A DNA stretch of 64,000 bases from a bacterium (lineage in GTDB: Bacteria > Krumholzibacteriota > Krumholzibacteriia > JACNKJ01): positions 62,001 to 126,000 of the forward strand of contig JAAEPZ010000253.1 of NCBI GenBank assembly GCA_024231955.1, read 5' to 3'. The number at the start of each line of letters is the position of its first letter. Within the stretch, counting starts at the first letter, position 1. The position numbers and the translations under genes are program-made. The notes under the pieces were generated by a model, which ran no database searches, was not told where the DNA came from, and saw only the letters and a list, made by a program, of their open reading frames with translations. Shown one piece after another: positions 54,527 to 60,220 of this stretch.

Positions 54527-54552
54527 TGATTCTAGCATCAATATCTGAATCA
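54527..54552 (-). repeat. Leader inverted repeat of gene A2
   Basis: TGATTC-N13-TGAATCA, one arm base changed (TGATTCT) relative to the A1 and A3 leaders; same position relative to the ribosome site. Confidence 0.5.
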
Positions 54553-54646
54553 GTTTACTATCCATTGGCAGATTCAACCTGTCCTCTCCAAGTCTCTCAT
54601 GTATTCACCCGAAGAGGTCTCACCAATACTTGGCTGATCTGAGCCT

Positions 54647-54667
54647 GGGACCCTTGTTGGCGGCCCC
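54647..54667 (-). other. Conserved hairpin in the B1-A2 spacer
   Basis: On the transcribed (reverse) strand GGGGCC pairs with GGTCCC, with one G-U pair, loop of 9. The homologous hairpin at 56605-56626 has GGGGCC/GGCCCC, so the change keeps the stem. No T tract follows, so it is not a standard terminator. Confidence 0.5.
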
Positions 54668-54701
54668 TTAAAACCGTAAAATCGAAATATCCTGCAATGT
54701 T

Positions 54702-55292
54702 CTAGTACAGAGCCTTGATGGAGCTGAAGCTCATCTCCTGGGTTGGCATACAAAGGCACCTGCAACTGCAAGGGAAAACCATTTCATCACAGTTCCACAA
54801 TAGGTGGTGCCTGTTGGCGGGGACAACCTCATAGTTTTCGTCAACAAAGCTCAGCATACCAGAGACGCCGTGCGGCAGGATACGGCAGATTGTATTGCTA
54901 GGCCAAACGTTGGCGAAAGGCACGATTAAGGCGGTACCCAGAACAACGTGAGGACCAACCGCTGGCTCGTTGAAAGCGATCGAGACACCGACTTCGGTTG
55001 AACCCTCCTCAACGACGACCCGATCGCCCTCCCAAATGAGGTTGACCATTCCCAAGGCGCCATGCTGCGGGAAATTCTCTGTACGGAATTCTGCAGCTCT
55101 TATGGCGCTGCGCGTATCCATGTCAATCGTAACGACGAAATACACCGTGGTTAAGCTTCCAGGACCAATGTACGCGTCACAAATGTAGGTTTCCGTATCG
55201 CCATAAAGGCCGATCGTGTCGGGTTCAGAATGAGCATTGGCCACGGAGGCCATGAGCATCAAGACGACCAAAGTGAACACAAACTTCTTCAT
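54702..55292 (-). CDS. Small secreted protein, tag family member B1
   Basis: 196 residues. Signal peptide MKKFVFTLVVLMLMASVANA. Landmarks: DTIGLYGDTETYICDAYIGP, TTVYFVVTIDM, IRAAEFRTENFPQHGALGMV, VSIAFNEPAVGPHVVLGTAL, ILPHGVSGMLSFVDENYEV. The variable Cys stretch is NCDEMVFPCSCRCLCMPTQE, then the tag SFSSIKALY. B proteins share the A-protein framework (AAEF, SIAF, GP..LG, G-L-S/Q-V-D) with a Phe in place of Trp in the tag. GGAGGAG precedes the ATG. Confidence 0.82.
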   Translation of the reverse strand: MKKFVFTLVVLMLMASVANAHSEPDTIGLYGDTETYICDAYIGPGSLTTVYFVVTIDMDTRSAIRAAEFRTENFPQHGALGMVNLIWEGDRVVVEEGSTEVGVSIAFNEPAVGPHVVLGTALIVPFANVWPSNTICRILPHGVSGMLSFVDENYEVVPANRHHLLWNCDEMVFPCSCRCLCMPTQEMSFSSIKALY

Positions 55293-55454
55293 ATTGCGAA
55301 CTCCTCCAGTTGGTGATGCGAAAGATGATGAACGGGTCCTTATATATGGCCAATAATAACCATTCAGTTTAGCAGAACCCGAAACACCTCTCTCTCAAAT
55401 ATCGTAGCGACATTTTCAAACGCCCCACATGTGTGGGATGACTCAATATAGCGA

Positions 55455-55775
55455 AAGCCGAGGGGTAATAGCTCTTATCTACATGTTGCCAGACTACGCC
55501 GTTCATTGCAACCAATATTAATAGAGACATCCCTCTTTGAATGTTGACGACTGGGCCTGCTCCTTCCCCTTCTGCTTGCATACTTGATTATACACCCGCT
55601 CTCGCCGATGTGTCTATCTTGACGACAACGGCCTCTCCGTCTGGACCTCATGTTGACGACCTGGTTATTAGACCGGCTCGAGTGGAAGCTCTCAGCAAAT
55701 GTGCGAAAGATTCTGGACACTACCTGGACACAACTGAGGATATGCGATTGGATCGACGGAGGTTCTTTGGACGGG
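55455..55775 (-). pseudogene. Decayed copy of the dockerin-like gene
   Basis: In one reverse frame the sequence LILVAMNGVVWQHVDKSYYP aligns with DLIDFAIFGGYFNQSNCP of the gene at 57406. The flanks match at nucleotide level (GCGAAAGCC..AGGGG..AAT.GCTCT), and the stop codon position now reads TCG (55459-55461). An internal stop lies about 45 codons upstream in that frame, and there is no ribosome site or signal peptide. Together with 55293-55454 (upstream region of B1) this explains the 585-bp gap between B1 and A3; no intact gene is present there. Confidence 0.55.
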
Positions 55776-55810
55776 GATAATGGACGTACAGCCCCGACGG
55801 CACCCGGCTG

Positions 55811-55845
55811 AAAACAAAAAGGCCGCCATGCAAAGCATGGCGGCC
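55811..55845 (-). terminator. Strong intrinsic terminator after gene A3
   Basis: Same 11-bp stem GGCCGCCATGC / GCATGGCGGCC (55821-55845) and T-rich tail on the reverse strand as at 53185-53219; part of the duplicated block. Confidence 0.92.
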
Positions 55846-55877
55846 AATCCTTGAACCCTGATATTTCAGGTCAAAGT

Positions 55878-56465
55878 CTAGTACAGAGCTTTGATCGAGC
55901 TCCAGTTTGTCGCGTCAGAAGCTGTGCCATCCTCGTAGCAAACGCATACGGCAATGTCGACACAGTTATAGGTGAAAGTACCACCCATGACGTCATGCGG
56001 AGCGAAGTCCCCATCGACAACCTGCAACATACCACTGTCAGTGGCAGGAACAACAGTCATCAGAGTTTCGTCGGCGAGCCATGCGGCGTCCATCGACAGG
56101 ACGGTGGCTGTACCCAAGAAAGCGAAAGGACCGGGAATGGGTGTTGAGAAGGCCAGAGCAACCCCATACTCGACAGTGCCGATAACGAGATCGGTATTCC
56201 AGGTCATCGTAACCATGCTCGTGCCGGCTATCGTGCCCTGCCAGTTATCAACGCTGAACTCGGCAGCGGTGATACCAGGAACTTCCTCGCCCAAAAAGGC
56301 GGCAAGGTAGATTGTCACGGGAGCGAAAGCTTCGACGTCAGCATAGCAAGTTGTATAGGCATCATCAGCAAAGACGCCAATGTACATGTCGGTTTGAGCC
56401 ATAGCGATATTGCTGAAGGCCACCAAGATGAGAAGAGCGACCATTAACTTCTTCATAAGTTGCAA
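55878..56465 (-). CDS. Small secreted protein, tag family member A3
   Basis: 195 residues, nearly identical to A1 through the signal peptide and main domain (MYIGVFADDAYTTCYADVEA, ITAAEFSVDNWQGTIAG, ALAFSTPIPGPFAFLGTATV). It differs chiefly in the Cys stretch NCVDIAVCVCYEDGTASD before NWSSIKALY. High identity to A1 across a 2.6-kb distance, with A2 more diverged between them, suggests gene conversion or a second, later duplication. AAGGAG ribosome site. Located between B2 and a strong terminator. Confidence 0.82.
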   Translation of the reverse strand: MQLMKKLMVALLILVAFSNIAMAQTDMYIGVFADDAYTTCYADVEAFAPVTIYLAAFLGEEVPGITAAEFSVDNWQGTIAGTSMVTMTWNTDLVIGTVEYGVALAFSTPIPGPFAFLGTATVLSMDAAWLADETLMTVVPATDSGMLQVVDGDFAPHDVMGGTFTYNCVDIAVCVCYEDGTASDATNWSSIKALY

Positions 56466-56485
56466 CTCCTTGAGGTGTTGAAGTG

Positions 56486-56511
56486 TGATTCAAGCATCAA
56501 TACCTGAATCA
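56486..56511 (-). repeat. Leader inverted repeat of gene A3
   Basis: TGATTCA-N12-TGAATCA, identical arms and spacing to the A1 leader repeat. Confidence 0.6.
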
Positions 56512-56604
56512 ATTTGCTATCCATTGACAGATTCGACCTGTCTTTTCTTAGTTTCTCATGTATTCAGCCGGAGACGTCTCACAAATACTCGGCTGATCTG
56601 AAAC

Positions 56605-56626
56605 GGGGCCCCTTGCTGGCGGCCCC
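56605..56626 (-). other. Conserved hairpin in the B2-A3 spacer
   Basis: GGGGCC / GGCCCC stem with a 10-base loop, about 35 bases after the B2 stop; homologous to 54647-54667. No T tract follows. Confidence 0.5.
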
Positions 56627-56659
56627 TCAAAACCGCAAAATCGAAATGTCCGACTATTT

Positions 56660-57238
56660 CTAGTACAGAGCCTTGATGGAGCTGAAGCTCTTCTCCTGGG
56701 CCGGGACTGAAATACAATCGCAAGCGAAATCATCGCCAGTGCAATTCCAGACGAAGTTGTATCCGCTGGCAGGCTGCGACACATAGTTATCGTCGACAAA
56801 GCTCAGCATACCGCTGACGCCGTGTTCCAGGATACGGCAGAACGTATTTTCACCCCAAAAGTTGCCAAAAGGCACGATCATGGCATTACCCAGGGCAACG
56901 ATAGGACCAGCCTGAGCTTCTGTGAAAGCGATCGAAACACCGATCTCAGTTGAACCCTCTTCGACGATGACCAGATTGCTGGCCCATGAGAAGGTGACCA
57001 TAGCCTGGGCGCCATGCTGCGGGAAATTCTCGGTACGGAATTCCGCTGCTGTGATGGCGGTGGTCGAGGTCATGTCAAGCGTGGCGACGAAATACACCAT
57101 GGACATTCCACCCGGAGCAATGGGCGCGTCACAGATGGTAGCACCAGGATCGGCAAAAACGCCAATTATATTCATTTGAGCGGTGGCCACGGAGGCCATG
57201 AGCATCAAGGCGAACAAAGCAAACACAAACTTTTTCAT
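56660..57238 (-). CDS. Small secreted protein, tag family member B2
   Basis: 192 residues from the ATG at 57238, chosen for GGAGGAG upstream and the signal peptide MKKFVFALFALMLMASVATA; the frame is open 24 codons further up. Landmarks: NIIGVFADPGATICDAPIAP, ITAAEFRTENFPQHGAQAMV, VSIAFTEAQAGPIVALGNAM, ILEHGVSGMLSFVDDNYVS. Variable stretch NCTGDDFACDCISVPAQEK, then the tag SFSSIKALY. Function unknown. First tag-family gene after the dockerin-like gene. Confidence 0.82.
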   Translation of the reverse strand: MKKFVFALFALMLMASVATAQMNIIGVFADPGATICDAPIAPGGMSMVYFVATLDMTSTTAITAAEFRTENFPQHGAQAMVTFSWASNLVIVEEGSTEIGVSIAFTEAQAGPIVALGNAMIVPFGNFWGENTFCRILEHGVSGMLSFVDDNYVSQPASGYNFVWNCTGDDFACDCISVPAQEKSFSSIKALY

Positions 57239-57366
57239 GTGGCGAACTCCTCCAGTTGTTGATGCGAAAGATGATGAACGGGTCCTTATAAGAATTTCAA
57301 AAAGAACCATTTTAAAACAGAACTCGAGTTACCGTTCACTCAAAAAGTGTAGCGGCAATTTCGGTA

Positions 57367-57386
57367 CGCCCCGCTCGCGCGGGGCG
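57367..57386 (-). other. GC-rich hairpin after the dockerin-like gene
   Basis: Perfect 8-bp stem CGCCCCGC / GCGGGGCG with loop TCGC, 20 bases after the stop at 57406. No T tract, so attenuation or RNA processing is more likely than full termination. A degraded copy (CCCACATGTGTGGG) lies near 55425 in the other unit. Confidence 0.5.
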
Positions 57387-57405
57387 CCGAAATATCGCGA
57401 AAGCC

Positions 57406-58020
57406 CTAGGGGCAATTGCTCTGGTTGAAATAACCACCGAAGATCGCAAAGTCGATGAGATCAACGCTGAACGTTCCACCGGAAGCCTTGTTGAAATTGG
57501 CACAGGCGAGAACATCGGTCTCAACATTGAAGACACCACCGAACAGGGCGAAGTCGACGAGGTTACAATCACCACTACCATTCAGATCGATGCTCACAGC
57601 ACCCAGGGGGAGATCAGCGATCTCGTGCCCGGCTGCGATGACATTCATCGAAATCGTGGAACAGTCACCATCCACGCCACCACGAGGGGTAAGCGAGAAC
57701 GTTGTGTGGCCAGGATCGGGAGCATAAGTCGACGAGTCAGCTCTGGTACCACCAGCGCACCAGACGATCACAGGATCTTCAATCCAGATGTCAGTCGCGA
57801 CGACTTCGACAGGATTGTCGTTGCTGTCGTTAAGATAGACATCAATCAGGTGATCTTCCGGGAACACGAAACTTTCCGCACCACCAGGAGCAATCAACAT
57901 GACACCCGGGTTTGCGAGAGTCGCAAAGCTGTAAAGGGGATCAATGATTCCGGCATTGGCGAAAGAGCTCATGGCTAATACCATTGCAGCCATCAACACG
58001 ATTACTTTTCTGCTGTTCAT
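57406..58020 (-). CDS. Secreted protein with two dockerin-like repeats
   Basis: 204 residues from the ATG at 58020, which has AGGAGGTG 8 bases upstream. Signal peptide ends near SSFANA. Residues 24-140 form a beta-rich domain of unknown type. The C-terminus has two similar repeats, SIDLNGSGDCNLVDFALFGG (143-162) and NFNKASGGTFSVDLIDFAIF (175-194), in the style of dockerin type I repeats (D-N-G-D-x-x-N-xx-D). The calcium-binding Asp/Asn positions are only partly kept, so calcium binding is uncertain. It heads the duplicated block behind a consensus promoter. Confidence 0.75.
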   Translation of the reverse strand: MNSRKVIVLMAAMVLAMSSFANAGIIDPLYSFATLANPGVMLIAPGGAESFVFPEDHLIDVYLNDSNDNPVEVVATDIWIEDPVIVWCAGGTRADSSTYAPDPGHTTFSLTPRGGVDGDCSTISMNVIAAGHEIADLPLGAVSIDLNGSGDCNLVDFALFGGVFNVETDVLACANFNKASGGTFSVDLIDFAIFGGYFNQSNCP

Positions 58021-58051
58021 GCAGAAACACCTCCTACAAAAAGGTAGCAAT

Positions 58052-58089
58052 GAGCGTTAGCCTCGACTGGCAAAGACTAAATAACGCTC
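58052..58089 (-). other. Leader hairpin upstream of the dockerin-like gene
   Basis: GAGCGTTA (58052-58059) pairs perfectly with TAACGCTC (58082-58089) within the roughly 195-base leader between the promoter and the ribosome site. The rest of 58090-58220 shows no gene. Confidence 0.45.
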
Positions 58090-58220
58090 GGTTGTTGCAA
58101 GCAAGGGTCTTGCAGGGGTTTCTCTGAGCACCACCTCAATCCCTTCTTACAAACCACACAAGTCTGACTACCGGATTGATTGCATCTCTCCGACAAAGCT
58201 ACTTGCTGTGGTGGACGCTT

Positions 58221-58250
58221 ATTATATCAAACGTCTCTTTCGAGTGTCAA
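58221..58250 (-). promoter_or_regulatory. Consensus promoter of the secreted-protein block
   Basis: Reverse strand TTGACA (58245-58250), 18-base spacer, TATAAT (58221-58226): full match to both sigma-70 boxes, the only one in the window. The start point would be near 58214, leaving an untranslated leader of about 195 bases. Confidence 0.68.
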
Positions 58251-58329
58251 CTGACATTCTGCTAGGTTTATTTTTCCTAAGCCCCTAACGATCAATCACT
58301 TGGCACAACGAGGAATCATCGGCGGACGG

Positions 58330-58402
58330 TGGGCGAAGCAGGGCTCGAACCTGTGACCTCCTGCGCGTAAAGCAGATGCTCTTCCAACTGAGCTATTCGC
58401 CC
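58330..58402 (-). tRNA. tRNA-Val (anticodon UAC)
   Basis: The reverse strand folds as a full cloverleaf. Acceptor GGGCGAA / TTCGCCC, D arm GCTC..GAGC, anticodon stem with loop TTTACGC giving anticodon TAC, T arm with GGTTCGAGCC. The discriminator base is A; CCA is not encoded. Its first ten bases overlap the 3' end of the upstream small-protein gene. Confidence 0.95.
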
Positions 58403-58599
58403 TGGGTTGATCCGGGTTCACTATCCTTGGCGGAATGCCCTAACCTGAATAGTGCCATAGGGATCAGGAGACAGTACCCCAAAACGAGAAACGCTGGAGC
58501 CAGGGTCATGCTCCCCCCTGCCAGGGCCATGTAACCGATAACTACGGCGACCAGGCCTGCCAGAAAGAGGCTGAGAAAATTTACACCCTTGCTCTGCAT
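58393..58599 (-). CDS. Small two-helix membrane protein (DUF3098-like)
   Basis: 68 residues with two hydrophobic segments (VNFLSLFLAGLVAVVIGYMA and LAPAFLVLGYCLLIPMALF) and a polar tail. The layout '..N.l..G...v.iGy..l.....tLAP.lLvlGy..liP..i.' resembles DUF3098-type small membrane proteins. GGAGG precedes the ATG. The stop codon TAG is made of bases 8-10 of tRNA-Val (the coding end GGC GAA TAG is the tRNA 5' end), so mRNA and tRNA share a transcript that RNase P must cut. Confidence 0.72.
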   Translation of the reverse strand: MQSKGVNFLSLFLAGLVAVVIGYMALAGGSMTLAPAFLVLGYCLLIPMALFRLGHSAKDSEPGSTQGE

Positions 58600-58633
58600 G
58601 ACTTCCTCCAGTGAAATACCAATCTCTGTCTGA

Positions 58634-58663
58634 ACGCTAAGTAATTAACCCACTATCTGTCAA
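58634..58663 (-). promoter_or_regulatory. Putative promoter of the small membrane gene-tRNA unit
   Basis: Reverse strand TTGACA (58658-58663), 18-base spacer, TAGCGT (58634-58639). Confidence 0.4.
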
Positions 58664-58730
58664 GCATCCGTCTCCGAAAAGTCGCTCTTCTCGGTAATTG
58701 ATCCGAAGTGACCACCCGAGGAACCAAAAA

Positions 58731-59768
58731 TCAGGGGGAAGTCGGCGCCGATCCACGCTGCCCTCCCCTGATTTCCCGGATTTTCCGTCGATGTTCGTCG
58801 AATGTCTTGGAAAATTCATGCCTGCCTCCCGAGGAAGCAACAAAGTACAAATAGGGATCATCGGGATTGGCCAGAAGAGGCGCCTCTATACTTTTGAGAC
58901 CCGGACTGCAAATTGGCCCGGGAGGCAACCCTTTCGTCCGATAGGTGTTGTAGGGGGAATCTATCTTCAGATGCTTATAATAGAGGCGACTCCGTCGTCG
59001 CCCCAGAGCATACATGACTGTCGGATCCGCCTCGAGCCTCATACTTTTCCGCAAACGATTCAGATACACGGCCGCAATCCGGGGACGCTCATCATCCACC
59101 CCCGCCTCCGCCTCAATGATCGACGCCAGCGTAATCCACTCTACTATAGTGAAAGCCCAGTCCGACGGTTTTTTACTGCCCAGCCGGGAGATCTCCCGGT
59201 CGCAATTCGCCAGGATATGATCAACCACCGTCTCCATATCGGCGGGGTACTCGAACGCGTAGGTGTCGGGCAGCAGAAACCCCTCCAGGTTCTCCAGGCC
59301 CGCCAGATAGGGATAGGGCCAGCGCTCCGGTTGTCGGACCAGCTCCGCAAGCCGCAGAGAGTCAAGTTCGAGAGTACTCGCAATAATACTCACGGTCTCA
59401 TCGAGCCAGAGCCCTTCGGGCAGGGTGAGCCAGACCTTTTCGGTCTCCCCCGCCTTGAGTTTGGCCATGATCATAGCCGGCGAACTGGGACGGGCAAAAA
59501 GATAGCGGCCGGCCTTCAGTTCGCTTCCGCTACCCGTCACCCGGACTCCCCAGAGAAATATCCGTGGTGATTCGAGGATGCCGGCTTCGACAAGTACCCG
59601 GGCGATACCGCCGGAACTCGCTCCCGTCGGTATAATCAACAGCGTATCGCCGGATGCACGGGGATCGCCGGCTGTTGAGGTCCACATCCGGTTAACCGTC
59701 GAGAGTCCAAGGGCGAGCAGAGTCGTCATAAACAGAAAGATCAACAGGGGCAGCAGACGACGTTGCAT
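58731..59768 (-). CDS. mltG: Endolytic murein transglycosylase MltG
   Basis: 345 residues from the ATG at 59768, which shares its A with the ruvX stop (TGATG) and has GGAGG 8 bases upstream. One N-terminal membrane anchor, LysM-like part, then the YceG domain: LEGFLLPDTYAFEY, ITLASIIEAEAGVDDERPRIA with catalytic Glu219, LEADPTVMYALG and SPYNTYRTKGLPPGPICSPG. It cuts nascent glycan strands and sets their length. Confidence 0.96.
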   Translation of the reverse strand: MQRRLLPLLIFLFMTTLLALGLSTVNRMWTSTAGDPRASGDTLLIIPTGASSGGIARVLVEAGILESPRIFLWGVRVTGSGSELKAGRYLFARPSSPAMIMAKLKAGETEKVWLTLPEGLWLDETVSIIASTLELDSLRLAELVRQPERWPYPYLAGLENLEGFLLPDTYAFEYPADMETVVDHILANCDREISRLGSKKPSDWAFTIVEWITLASIIEAEAGVDDERPRIAAVYLNRLRKSMRLEADPTVMYALGRRRSRLYYKHLKIDSPYNTYRTKGLPPGPICSPGLKSIEAPLLANPDDPYLYFVASSGGRHEFSKTFDEHRRKIREIRGGQRGSAPTSP

Positions 59769-60220
59769 CAACCTGCGCCTCCGTACTCTTCGTCATCGTC
59801 ACTGAAGGATAGACCCAGATCGCAACGGGAATCCAGCCAGCCCTGCAGGATGAACATCGCGGCGATCATATCCCAATCCTTGCGACTGCCGGGGGGAAAT
59901 GCCTTGTGGGCCTCCGCGGTCGTCAAGCGCTCATCCCACAACTTGACCGGGAGCTTCAACTCCTCTTCGAGTTTCTCAGCCAGTTTCCGGGCCGACTCGG
60001 CGCTAGCCCCCTCACTGCTGTCCATATTCAGCGGATAGCCAATTACAATGCGAACGACATTATAGACGGACACCAGCTCCCTGATATGGTCCAGGAAACT
60101 TCCCCGGCCCCGAATGTATGTCTCCAACCCCTGGGCAATCATCCCCAGTTCATCACTTACGGCCAGCCCCACCCGAGTCTTGCCCGGATCGATCCCGAGA
60201 ACCCGCTCCCTACTCGACAC
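59768..60220 (-). CDS. ruvX: Putative pre-16S rRNA nuclease / Holliday junction resolvase-like YqgF
   Basis: 150 residues from the GTG at 60220 (GAGGGGGTGG upstream); the frame extends to an ATG at 60247 inside the preceding gene. RNase H-like motifs: RVLGIDPGKTRVGLAVSDEL, VVRIVIGYPLNMD, and LWDERLTTAEAHKAF with catalytic Asp and Glu. The stop of the upstream phosphatase gene lies within the first codons, and the mltG start overlaps its stop; ruvX-mltG adjacency is common in bacteria. Confidence 0.93.
   Translation of the reverse strand: MSSRERVLGIDPGKTRVGLAVSDELGMIAQGLETYIRGRGSFLDHIRELVSVYNVVRIVIGYPLNMDSSEGASAESARKLAEKLEEELKLPVKLWDERLTTAEAHKAFPPGSRKDWDMIAAMFILQGWLDSRCDLGLSFSDDDEEYGGAG

Larger units (their letters stand above)
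53145..58020 (-). repeat. Tandem duplication of a secreted-protein block
   Basis: Unit 1 (about 55775-58020) reads, in transcription order: dockerin-like gene, gene B2, gene A3, terminator. Unit 2 (about 53145-55775) reads: decayed dockerin-like gene, B1, A2, A1, terminator. Homology includes intergenic DNA: the terminators and 40 bp beyond them, the A-gene leaders, the 195-bp B-A spacers, the sequence upstream of B and the last codons of the dockerin-like gene. The copies are diverged, so the event is not recent, but A1 and A3 remain nearly identical. Confidence 0.8.

Noticed and set aside
53185..55845. Two identical GGCCGCCATGC hairpins considered as a mobile-element end or CRISPR-like repeat
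   Set aside because: Only two copies, each 30-35 bp behind an A-gene stop and followed by a T tract on the transcribed strand; they are duplicated terminators.
55293..55877. Short reverse frames of 60-81 codons as new small genes
   Set aside because: No ribosome site or signal peptide; alignment to the end of the dockerin-like gene and the duplicated terminator explains the stretch as a relic.
57406..58020. Cellulosome-type dockerin partner of the tag-family proteins as cohesins
   Set aside because: Calcium ligands of the repeats are incomplete and cohesin identity of the small proteins rests only on a general beta-sandwich impression; not claimed as a system.
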